A stretch of 15,461 nucleotides of DNA. It comes from Methanobacteriota archaeon (GTDB taxonomy: Archaea; Hydrothermarchaeota; Hydrothermarchaeia; Hydrothermarchaeales; BMS3B). The notes beneath the pieces are model-generated. The model had not been told where the DNA came from. It saw only the letters and a program-made list of their open reading frames with translations, and ran no database searches. Positions 6,196 through 12,903 of the stretch are shown piece after piece. The translations under genes and the position numbers were made by a program. Every line of letters starts with the position of its first letter. Within the stretch, counting starts at the first letter, position 1. The stretch lies in contig QIGD01000013.1 of the NCBI GenBank assembly GCA_003229935.1, forward strand, positions 1 to 15,461, written 5' to 3'.

Positions 6196-7209
6196 ATGAT
6201 AAAGCTTGAAATAAAAATATTAAAGGTAAAAAATGCATATATGTCAGAGATAAAGTAAAGGTTAACGATAAAAGCATTTCAATATCCTTTTATATTGGCA
6301 GATTTGAAAAACGACTTCACAGCGGTTATTAGACAGGCTAGCGGAATATTATATAATCCGGTTAAGAACCTTTACAGACTTCTGGTTGAAGAAACAGCAC
6401 AGGTATCTTGACAATAGAAGTGCCGGAGATATCGAAGCTCTGCACTATAGCTACGGGCTATTCAGAGAGCACTATCCCGATGACCTCAGGGGATACGGGT
6501 CATCTTTTGTCAGGTATGTTCAGGGCACACAACTGCCATAGAAGGCAATACTATCACTCTGGGGCAGGCTGAGGAACTTTTAGAGCACAATATCACCCCG
6601 CCAGATAAGTCGCTGAGAGAGGTTTATGAGATTGTAAACTTCAGAAAGCTAAGAGAATTCTTTGAAGGACATAAAGGTGATGTGTCAGAGAGGTTGATAA
6701 AGAGAATGCACGCAATTATCATGGATGGCCTGCTTGAGTCTCCTGAAGAATACAGGAGAATTCATGTCCTGATTGAAAAAGCTGAGCATGAGCCTTCACC
6801 AGCTTTTGATGTACCAGAGCTGATGGAGGAATTAATCGGGTGGTACAGGAAGAACAATAAAAAAATGCATCCTTTTGAGCTTGCAGTTCTGTTACATACA
6901 AAGTTTGTTACAATACATCCCTTTGTGGATGGGAGAGTTGCAAGGGCACTGCTAAACTTCGTGCTTGAGAAGCATGGTTACCCTACACTGTATCTGGGGC
7001 TGGAATACGGGAAAGAATACTTGGATGTGGTTGCTGAAGGAAACTTGGAAAATTACAAATCCATATTCGATTTTATGCGTAAAGTATATCTCCAACAGCA
7101 CAATACCATAATCAAGGAGGTATCTGGCAAAATAGAGAAGAGGGAAATGGAAGCCTTTCCGGAGATACGAAATCTTCAGGGAAAATTCCTCAGACTGAAG
7201 AAGAGTTAA
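6196..7209 (+). pseudogene. Fic-domain protein (AMPylase type), multiply frameshifted remnant
   Basis: Fic enzymes transfer AMP from ATP to target proteins. The trace starts MIKLEIKILK at 6196, stops at TAA 6256, and resumes in other frames as SISFYIGRFEKRLHSGY (TAG 6330), then RLAEYYIIRLRTFTDFWLKK ... GYGSSFVRYVQG, then TTAIEGNTITLGQAEELL, and finally a long clean frame to TAA at 7209. At 6526-6531 a CACACA tract is two bases longer than expected; removing CA joins VQGT to TAIEGN in one frame. The class II inhibitory motif (T-A-I-E-G-N) is visible. The catalytic motif should read HPFxDGNGRxxR but is HPFVDGRVAR (6916-6945), an exact 6-base loss of Asn-Gly. About four lesions in 1 kb make it a dead gene. 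The C-terminal 175 residues (6682-7209) could still be translated from a GTG, but without the catalytic loop. Confidence 0.85.
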
Positions 7210-7259
7210 TAGCAAGACGGGATTTTCAAAGTGATTCTGGTGTTATGCATATCGCACCT

Positions 7260-7287
7260 CTGACATACTCCCACGACTAAAGCGTGT
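7260..7287 (+). repeat. Decayed IS200/605-like end hairpin
   Basis: CTGACATACTCCCACG, ACTAAAG, CGTG: same start as the element ends at 7857 and 5430 (CTGACATACT / CTGGCATACT) with a shortened stem CACG/CGTG. No transposon body follows. It lies about 50 bases after the Fic remnant's stop. Confidence 0.5.
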
Positions 7288-7365
7288 CAAGAAGGTAATA
7301 GTGACACCAAATGGCCATCACTTCTAAGGTGAATCCTTTATCGATATAAGTTATATAATGCCTGG

Positions 7366-7590
7366 ATGGCGATAGAGAGACGTTTTGGCCTGGATTATAA
7401 TTATACTTTGACAATAATGCCACATAAAGGCAAAAGATGGGCATACATTTTTATCGGGATGGAGGAGATTCTGTACCAACTTAATGCACTGACTGCATAC
7501 AAGATTGGAGAACTTAGCATGATAAGGTCAAGCAGTACATTTAGAAGGATTTACAGCAATTTTTGTCTAGAAAAAACACAATATAATTAA
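7366..7590 (+). pseudogene. Uncertain ORF, possibly the tail of a DDE transposase
   Basis: A 74-codon frame from ATG 7366; the frame is open a further 36 bases upstream (ILYRYKLYNAW) to a TGA. It reads MAIERRFGLDYNYTLTIMPH, KGKRWAYIFIGMEEILYQLN, ALTAYKIGELSMI and so on. The Y-R/K-x..W-x-AIER-x-F motif followed by a hydrophobic helix and 'LNALTAYK' resembles, loosely, the C-terminal end of DDE-type transposases (the catalytic Glu would be in AIER). I cannot confirm the family. No ribosome binding site is seen. It sits among mobile-element debris, so a broken transposase is more likely than a working small gene. Confidence 0.3.
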
Positions 7591-7719
7591 AAAGATATTT
7601 TTTAGAGGATTTAGATGGGAAATGTTATTTATACATGAAACTCTATATACTACTTTCCTTTATACGACACAACAAGCCTTCAGAAACCTTTTCATATGTG
7701 ATAAAACAGATACAATAAT

Positions 7720-7830
7720 ATGATAATACAGTTGTTCTTGGATTTTATCGTTTCTGTGGCGATAACATTTGCTGTTGGCTTTTTTGGTTTTAGTATAGTT
7801 AATGCAATATCAAAGGCAGTTCACCACTAA
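7720..7830 (+). CDS. Small hydrophobic ORF, one predicted membrane segment (36 residues)
   Basis: ATG at 7720 to TAA at 7828. The product begins MIIQLFLDFIVSVAITFAVG and ends FFGFSIVNAISKAVHH: an almost continuous hydrophobic stretch from residue 2 to about 28 with a short polar tail, as in single-pass small membrane proteins. TATA-like CTTTATAC lies around 7659. No clear ribosome binding site. The stop codon is the loop of a perfect hairpin (7819-7839), so the end of the ORF may have been replaced by a mobile-element end. Family unknown; could be a chance frame. Confidence 0.35.
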   Translation: MIIQLFLDFIVSVAITFAVGFFGFSIVNAISKAVHH

Positions 7831-7839
7831 GTGGTGAAC
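7819..7839 (+). repeat. Perfect 9-bp hairpin enclosing a TAA stop codon
   Basis: GTTCACCAC, loop TAA, GTGGTGAAC, then CTCGC. Like the solo hairpins at 5214, 8463 and 15288 it is a short stem with an A/T loop followed by a C-rich tail, so it is probably another transposon-end type hairpin. It could equally stop transcription of the small ORF that ends in its loop. Confidence 0.55.
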
Positions 7840-7873
7840 CTCGCAGTAACACATCACTGACATACTCCCACGA

Positions 7874-7879
7874 ATAAAG
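7874..7879. repeat. Target duplication ATAAAG, left copy
   Basis: ATAAAG at 7874-7879 and again at 7985-7990, directly flanking the 105-bp inverted-repeat element. Deleting one copy plus the element rebuilds the hairpin CCCACGAA-TAAAG-TTCGTGGG. Confidence 0.65.
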
Positions 7880-7984
7880 AGGCTGTCCCATAATCAAAAA
7901 TACTACGAGAAATAAGCTAAATTTAGCCTTTGTTGTCTAAAGTAAGCAGTCTTTCTATTACTGAGAGTAATTGTCGGACAGCCT
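7880..7984. mobile_element. 105-bp MITE-like element with terminal inverted repeats
   Basis: Left end AGGCTGTCCCATAATCA; right end, read inverted, AGGCTGTCCGACAATTA: 14 of 17 positions agree, the first nine exactly. A 12-bp perfect palindrome GCTAAATTTAGC lies near the centre (7916-7927). It has no coding capacity and is flanked by ATAAAG duplications. Such a structure is expected for a MITE moved by a DDE transposase; the parental IS is not in the window. Confidence 0.72.
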
Positions 7985-7990
7985 ATAAAG
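7985..7990. repeat. Target duplication ATAAAG, right copy
   Basis: Right-hand copy of the 6-bp duplication described for 7874-7879. Confidence 0.65.
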
Positions 7991-8234
7991 TTCGTGGGGT
8001 TTCTAAGGTCTCCATCGTCCATAGAGTTGCCTCTTTAGGGATATCAGTATTCCCTTCTGTTACATCTCTGTATGCAACATCCAACTGTTTTGCCTTCAAT
8101 TTGAGAAGTTCTCTCAAATCCTTTGCTATACTACCTGTCAACACTTTCATCCTGTATTTAGGGCACTATATCAGATGATACGCCACGTTGTGGACACATG
8201 TGTTTGAATATTTCCATATTTTGCTAACTATCAC
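7991..8234 (-). pseudogene. tnpA: IS200-type transposase TnpA, N-terminal remnant with a stop
   Basis: The minus strand reads VSKIWKYSNTCVHNVAYHLI, stop (TAG 8168-8166), CPKYRMKVLTGSIAKDLREL, LKLKAKQLDVAYRDVTEGNT and so on. 'YHLIWCPKYR.KVL.G..A..L.ELL' is the N-terminal signature of the Y1/HUH transposase TnpA, with TAG in place of the Trp codon TGG. The catalytic HUH motif and the Tyr helix are missing; after about 70 codons the sequence passes into the right-end hairpin. TnpA is the single-strand transposase that would mobilise the hairpin elements seen here, but this copy cannot work. Confidence 0.75.
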
Positions 8235-8336
8235 CTATAAATAGGTGGCACTGACATATGAATATTTGGTGAGAATTAAATATGGTTCGCTCTCATCTCA
8301 CCACTAAAGATAGTGGGCTTTCCCGCTCACGATATC
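8235..8336 (-). repeat. IS200/IS605 left end, second copy
   Basis: Minus strand: GATATCGTGAGCGGGAAAGC then CCACTATCTTTAGTGGTGAG hairpin, ATTTAATTCTCACC, ATATTCATATGTCAGTGCC and the start of tnpA. It matches 257-180 block for block, including the first codons after it (GTTAGCAAA.ATGG), although a tnpB follows there and a tnpA here. TTAC (8340-8337) precedes it. Confidence 0.65.
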
Positions 8337-8462
8337 GTAATTTTGGAGTTAAACTCCGTGCTCTAAAAGATATATTTATAACTTTGTTTTTATATTACTC
8401 TCGAATATATTATTAGATTACTCTGATTAATCTGAGATTTGAGTATAAACGTCCATATTGGT
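8337..8462. other. AT-rich gap after the IS200 remnant
   Basis: No gene. A small hairpin GGAGT-TAA-ACTCC (8345-8357) lies next to the insertion target, and AT-rich sequence follows (8370-8445). Confidence 0.4.
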
Positions 8463-8500
8463 GTCAATCACCACCCATTAAAATGGGTGGTCTCCTTGCC
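8463..8500 (+). repeat. Solo right-end hairpin downstream of the GINS gene
   Basis: GTCAATCA, stem CCACCCAT (8471-8478), loop TAAA, stem ATGGGTGG (8483-8490), tail TCTCCTTGCC. Same framework as 5214-5254 and 15288-15324. It begins 18 bases past the GINS stop codon, so it may also act in 3'-end formation, though no T-run follows on the minus strand. Confidence 0.6.
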
Positions 8501-8518
8501 CAGACCATTTTGAAATTG

Positions 8519-9103
8519 CTATAACTTTAATTCTTCAGCTTCACCGCTATTTATCAGTGCCCTTGCATTGGACTCTGGTAGAGTTACAATATCCTCAGCC
8601 TTGAATTCTCCATATACCTTTCCATCTATGCCAGCGATTGAAGGAAGGTCTCTGAGTATTCTCACAGTTATATAAGATATATTCTCCTCTTCTTCTTCCT
8701 CTTCTTCTATAAGAGTTCTTATCTCTCTTCTATCAATCCCAAAGTTTAGAATCTCCCTTCTGCTATCCTTGAGAGTATTTATAATGTACCTCATAATCTC
8801 TGCTTCTTCTTTTGTGAGATTCTCATATTCTATCTCCTCTCCTGATTTTACAAAATAAAGAGCATTTGAAACTATTTTGCGTTCCCTTGTCTCATATAAG
8901 TCAAGAGCTATATTTTTGATGTTCTCAAGTTCTTGCAAAGCCAGAGAGAATATAGAGACATCCTCATCTCTAAGCTTGCTATAACTAGAGTACTTCCGAT
9001 TAATGAGTTCCTTTACCTCCTGATAAAAATTCTCTCCCAGGTCCTGGAGGTAGGGACTCACCTTCTCTTTCCTTTGAATTTCTATTAATTCCTTGGCGCG
9101 CAT
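8519..9103 (-). CDS. gins15: GINS complex subunit, Gins15/Gins51 type
   Basis: A subunit of GINS, which activates the MCM helicase with Cdc45/GAN at archaeal replication forks. The product (194 residues from ATG 9103) starts MRAKELIEIQRKEKVSPYLQ and has an all-helical A domain including LYETRERKIVSNALYF and NLTKEEAEIMRYI. A linker with eight consecutive Glu follows. The C-terminal beta-rich B domain reads VRILRDLPSIAGIDGKVYGE, FKAEDIVTLPESNARALINS, GEAEEL. A-then-B order marks Gins15 (Sld5/Psf1-like), not Gins23. A TTG at 9124 would add seven residues, but the family usually begins at the ATG position; TTAAAAACA (9133-9125) could serve as TATA for a leaderless message from 9103. The gene is divergent from the coiled-coil pair and stands alone; its usual archaeal partners (primase, PCNA) are not in the window. 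Confidence 0.85.
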   Translation of the reverse strand: MRAKELIEIQRKEKVSPYLQDLGENFYQEVKELINRKYSSYSKLRDEDVSIFSLALQELENIKNIALDLYETRERKIVSNALYFVKSGEEIEYENLTKEEAEIMRYIINTLKDSRREILNFGIDRREIRTLIEEEEEEEENISYITVRILRDLPSIAGIDGKVYGEFKAEDIVTLPESNARALINSGEAEELKL

Positions 9104-9254
9104 ATTATCAAGGTTATATTTCAATTGTTTTTAACTTTCCATGCCTGTCCATAGCAATGTGAATTCCATTATTAAAATCATAAGCTTCAGCATAATACTC
9201 AGCTATTACCTCTACCATAATATAAAAAAGGGGAAGAACATATATATATCTACG

Positions 9255-9263
9255 CTTATAAAT
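9255..9263 (+). promoter_or_regulatory. TATA box of the coiled-coil gene pair
   Basis: CTTATAAAT, centred about 25 bases before the ATG at 9282. That spacing puts the transcription start at or next to the ATG, so the first coiled-coil gene is probably read from a leaderless mRNA. This also argues against starts upstream at 9141. Confidence 0.6.
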
Positions 9264-9281
9264 TTCTCAGGGATTAAAGTG

Positions 9282-10853
9282 ATGGAAAGTTCTCATTCTA
9301 CTGATGACGTGATTAAAGAAGCCAGAGGTCTAAAAGAGAGTTGGTATTCTCTTCTTGGCATATTAGAAAGCTTGGCTAATTTTGAAAAGGCAAGTGATAT
9401 GAGCTTCAGGCAGGTTCTCAGGCGCTCAAGTATTCAGGCAAAACCCATAGAGGAAAAACTAAATTCTCTAAGTTTTGCTTTCAAGAGATATAATCCTGAG
9501 CTAAGGGATGAGATAGATCAGAGAATCATGCCCCTTTCTTCAGGCATTGTGGAACTGGAGAGTGCCCTTCAGAATGAAATAGCAAATCACAGGCAATATA
9601 TAAAGATTAATGAGGCTATTTCTGAAATAGAAAAGGAACTTGAAGAGGTTGAGAAAGAAAAAAAAGAAGTAGAACCTAAAGTTGGGCTCATCTGCGGGAA
9701 ATTTTTCCAGAGGAAGAACGAATATAAAATTTCTCTTGAAAGAATAAAAACAAGTCTCAGGAAGGAACTTGGATGGCTCGAAACGAATTTTATTAATAGA
9801 GCAGGGAAAATAGTCGAGGGATGTGTTATCCTCAGGGATGATGAAGAAATTGAAGTCATTGAGCTATTTTCCATTATTGTCAGAGAACCTTCAGCCATTA
9901 ATTCTATTCACCTCAGGGAGAAAAATCCGAGAAAAAGATTCTTTGGTATTATCATGGCAGAGAATATTGAGCCTGAAGAAAAGGTTGCTGTTTTAAAGTA
10001 TCTATGTGAAGAGATTGGAAAAAAATCCAGAAATATTAAGGAAAGAGGAAAAGCCAGAGCTGAAGAAGTGAGAGTTGAATTTGCAGACCTTGATTCAATA
10101 GAGAAAGCGTGCAGTGATATTGATAACAGAAGAAAGGAGACCGAAGGCTATGCGCTTGAACTCAGGGAGAAGATTGCAAAGCTTGAAGAGGAAAAACCTG
10201 GTGATTATGAGAATTATAACCTGATTCTCAAAATAAAGAGCAATCTTTCAGATATACTGTCCAATGGTGATATTGCCCTGCAGGAGCTCATTGATTTTAT
10301 TGAGAAGAATATGGCAGGTGTGGAGCTGGAAACAAATCCTGAGAAAAGAATGCTGAAGTTGAAAATTAAGGAGCTTGAAAATCAGGTGAATTATCTGAAA
10401 TCCAGAGTACCTACTCTTACAGATGAGCTGGAGAAGGCTTATAACGAAAATATGGAACTCAAAGGGAACCTTGGCGAAGTGACATCAGAACTTCAAAAAA
10501 TCAAGTCGGAAAGGAGTTCTCTTGAAGAAACTCTGAATAATATTAAAGAAGAATACTCACTGTACAGGGAGAAGAAGGGAACTGAAATTGAAGAGCTTCA
10601 TATTGAAAAGAAGAAGATTGAAGAGCAGATGAAAAAGCTTATGGAAAATTTTGAAACTTACAGAAATGAATCACAGGTGGAAATTAACAGGCTTAAAGAG
10701 AAGATTAGGAAGCTGGAAGAGGAGAAGTCTAACCTGACAGATGAAATAAATTCCAAGAATAATAGGATTTTGGAACTTGAGAGGAAAATAAATGAGATAA
10801 AGGAGAAGTTAAAGATTAATATCGAGGAGCTTCTGAAGGGGGTTGAAGATTGA
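9282..10853 (+). CDS. Coiled-coil protein of unknown function, first of two paralogues
   Basis: 523 residues from ATG 9282 (MESSHSTDDVIKEARGLKES). The frame is open upstream to 9141, which would add a hydrophobic stretch, but the TATA box inside that stretch favours 9282. Parts in order: a short N-terminal domain with RGLKESWYSLLGILESLANF; a helical region; a first charged coil (about 110-135, EIEKELEEVEKEKKEVEPK); a central domain (about 150-250) with ENPRKRFF and AVLKYLCEEIGKK; a spacer with FIEKNMAGVE; and a long C-terminal coiled coil (about 353-518) rich in Glu, Lys and Leu heptads. No Walker motifs, zinc sites, signal peptide or membrane span are seen, so it is not an SMC or Rad50 ATPase. 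It is a full-length paralogue of the next gene and overlaps it by four bases (TTGA). I recognise no family. It is divergent from the GINS gene, which hints at but does not prove a chromosome-related role. Confidence 0.85.
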   Translation: MESSHSTDDVIKEARGLKESWYSLLGILESLANFEKASDMSFRQVLRRSSIQAKPIEEKLNSLSFAFKRYNPELRDEIDQRIMPLSSGIVELESALQNEIANHRQYIKINEAISEIEKELEEVEKEKKEVEPKVGLICGKFFQRKNEYKISLERIKTSLRKELGWLETNFINRAGKIVEGCVILRDDEEIEVIELFSIIVREPSAINSIHLREKNPRKRFFGIIMAENIEPEEKVAVLKYLCEEIGKKSRNIKERGKARAEEVRVEFADLDSIEKACSDIDNRRKETEGYALELREKIAKLEEEKPGDYENYNLILKIKSNLSDILSNGDIALQELIDFIEKNMAGVELETNPEKRMLKLKIKELENQVNYLKSRVPTLTDELEKAYNENMELKGNLGEVTSELQKIKSERSSLEETLNNIKEEYSLYREKKGTEIEELHIEKKKIEEQMKKLMENFETYRNESQVEINRLKEKIRKLEEEKSNLTDEINSKNNRILELERKINEIKEKLKINIEELLKGVED

Positions 10854-12898
10854 CATTTATTTCTGAAGAAGATTTTAAGAAAAGAGGAGAAGAGCTCAGA
10901 AGAAGCTGGTTTGAACTTTGCAGTTCTATTGAAGCTATTGATAAATTCCACGACCCTCTTGATAAGGAATATGAGAAGTACCTTGCTGAACTTATAAGCA
11001 GCACAGAGGAGGAGAAAAAACTTCTAACCCTTGTATCAGACTCTGCAATGAAACTATTCAAAGAGAAAAGGCAGGAATTTGGTAGCCTATCCGTTCCTCT
11101 TAAACATGACCTTGTGGATTTGGAGAAGTCACTTAAAGATAACCTTCATAGTCTTAAAAAATACAGTGAAACACTACCTCAAATTGAGAAAGTAGAGAAA
11201 GAGCTTGATATGAAAAGAAAAAGACTTACCGAGCTTAAAATACTGAAAGATGAAATATGTAGTGAATATGAAGAAAACCTGGAAATATACAGAACTAAAA
11301 TAAATAATATTAGAGATATAACTTCTAATAAACTCATTAATATAAGAGACGAATTTATTGATGAGATTGAGGATATATTTAAGGGATATGAACTTCTTGA
11401 TGAGAATGGCAAAAAGCTCAGCTTTGATATTCTCTTTCAGAATCTCATAAAAGACCCTGAATATTATAAAAAAGTAACAATTTCATCAAAAGGCTTCTTC
11501 AAACGCAAGTCAGACCTGGCTGCCAGAAATATATTGCTGAAATACAGGGCAGAGGCTGCAAAGGAAAAGATAATTCCACTGTTGGAAGAGGAAAAGAGAA
11601 AGACTTCTGATTTAGCTCATGAACAAAAAATAATGGAAGAGCTTAAAAGAAAATGTAACGAAATGAAAGTTGAGATAGGAGAGACAGCTAAGGTAAAAGA
11701 TAGGCTTGAAAAGGAAAGTGATGATTTCAAGAAGATTATTGAAACTCATGGGAGGATGTTTTCTGACTACAGAGCTATGCTGGACATGAGGACGAATTTC
11801 CTTGGTATGCTTGAAAATGTCCGGAAGTACTGGAAGAAACTATTTGACCTTATTGAAGACTCCATTAAAGATTATACCCCTGAAGAGAGAGATACTGAGA
11901 AGAGAGAGCTTAGAATTTCTTTGAAAAACATGAGGCAGAACATCAGGGAAAGGGATGAGGTAATCAGGAGACTCAGAGTAGAAGTTGAGAATGCCGGGAA
12001 GAGGATTGAGATACTCAAGAAGGAAAATGAAGAGTTTGAAAGCAGGGTTAAGAGTCTTGAAAGAGTTAAATCTGAAAGAGAGAATAAAATTGAAGTTCTT
12101 GAGAATCAGGTATCAAATCTTAAATCTAAACTGGAGAAGAGAATTTATGAGATAAATCAGCTTCTCAGTGTAAAGAAGGAACTTACCTCACAGCTTGAGG
12201 AGAGTGTGGAGATTGCCGAGGGACTGGAGGTTAAAAAGAATAAGCTCGAAGAAGAGCTTGAAATGTTAAGAGGAGAGCTGGAAGATAGAGGTAATAGGAT
12301 TAAAGACCTTGAAGGAGTTAAGACAGAACTAGATAATGAAGTAAAAGAACAGATTGAGAGGATAAAGGTCTTTAAGGCAGATAACAGTAGCCTGAAAGAT
12401 AAAGTCAAGGTTTTCAAGGACAGTATTATTGAGGAAGATAAAAAGAGAAAAAAACTGGAGAGTAAACTGAAAAAAGTTGAAGAAGATATAGAAATAAAAG
12501 ACAGAAACATTGCAATAGCTGAAAAAGATATAGATGACTTAAAGTTGAAGACTAAAAAGTTAACAGATGAAAACAGAAAACTTAATGGCAGAATCTCAGC
12601 TTTTGAGGAGCGTTCTGCTTCACGTGAGAAGGAGATTCTATCTCTGATGGAAGAACTCAATATAAAGAAGGTTGAATTCAGGGATATTCAGCAGGAGATT
12701 AAAAACATTGAAAACGAAAAAGATAAATTTTTTAAAGAAACAGAAGAGAAAATAACGAAGTTGGAAGCTGAAATAAAAAAACTTATAACTTCAAAGAAGA
12801 AAGAAAAAACGAAAAAGGTCAGAGAGAAGGAGAGCAGTAAAGAAGAGGCCAAGGTCAGTGAGAAGCTTAAGAATCTCAGAGATAGAAAGATTGAATAA
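10850..12898 (+). CDS. Coiled-coil protein of unknown function, second paralogue
   Basis: 682 residues from TTG 10850, which overlaps the previous stop in TTGA; a G-run (GGGGG, about 10837-10841) lies about 8 bases upstream. It repeats the layout of its neighbour: N-terminal RGEELRRSWFELCSSIEAID, matching RG-LKESWYSLLGILESLA; a first coil (VEKELDMKRKRLTELKILKD); a central domain with FKGYELLDENGKKLSFDILF, then KGFFKRKSDLAARN; a short non-coil helix pair (MLENVRKYWKKLFDLIEDSI); then a C-terminal coiled coil of some 300 residues, about twice as long as the first protein's. It ends in a very basic/acidic tail (KKKEKTKKVREKESSKEEAK). No ATPase or catalytic motif is visible. The stop lies only 5 bases from the end of the convergent radical-SAM gene. 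Tandem duplication with coupled translation suggests the two make a hetero-oligomer; that is inference. Confidence 0.88.
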   Translation: MTFISEEDFKKRGEELRRSWFELCSSIEAIDKFHDPLDKEYEKYLAELISSTEEEKKLLTLVSDSAMKLFKEKRQEFGSLSVPLKHDLVDLEKSLKDNLHSLKKYSETLPQIEKVEKELDMKRKRLTELKILKDEICSEYEENLEIYRTKINNIRDITSNKLINIRDEFIDEIEDIFKGYELLDENGKKLSFDILFQNLIKDPEYYKKVTISSKGFFKRKSDLAARNILLKYRAEAAKEKIIPLLEEEKRKTSDLAHEQKIMEELKRKCNEMKVEIGETAKVKDRLEKESDDFKKIIETHGRMFSDYRAMLDMRTNFLGMLENVRKYWKKLFDLIEDSIKDYTPEERDTEKRELRISLKNMRQNIRERDEVIRRLRVEVENAGKRIEILKKENEEFESRVKSLERVKSERENKIEVLENQVSNLKSKLEKRIYEINQLLSVKKELTSQLEESVEIAEGLEVKKNKLEEELEMLRGELEDRGNRIKDLEGVKTELDNEVKEQIERIKVFKADNSSLKDKVKVFKDSIIEEDKKRKKLESKLKKVEEDIEIKDRNIAIAEKDIDDLKLKTKKLTDENRKLNGRISAFEERSASREKEILSLMEELNIKKVEFRDIQQEIKNIENEKDKFFKETEEKITKLEAEIKKLITSKKKEKTKKVREKESSKEEAKVSEKLKNLRDRKIE

Positions 12899-12903
12899 GT
12901 CAG

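Larger units (their letters stand above)
7857..8336 (-). mobile_element. IS200/IS605 remnant: left end, tnpA front, right end, split by a nested element
   Basis: On the minus strand: TTAC target (8340-8337), left end GATATCGTGAGCGGGAAAGC (8336-8317), LE subterminal blocks shared with 257-180, a tnpA fragment (8234 to about 7991), then the right-end hairpin and CTGACATACT terminus at 7857. The hairpin arms CCCACGAA (7868-7874 region) and TTCGTGGG (7991-7998) are separated by a 105-bp inverted-repeat element. Most of tnpA and any tnpB are lost, so it is a non-autonomous relic. Confidence 0.7.

Noticed and set aside
9141..9281. N-terminal extension of the first coiled-coil protein with a hydrophobic stretch that could be a membrane anchor
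   Set aside because: A TATA box (9255-9263) lies inside it at the right distance for a leaderless start at 9282, and the paralogue has no such extension.
12157..12660. Minus-strand open frame very rich in Ser/Phe/Leu opposite the second coiled-coil gene
   Set aside because: Its composition is what the antisense of Glu/Lys-rich coiled-coil codons gives; similar shadows occur at 9587-9898, 10658-11061 and 11179-11412.
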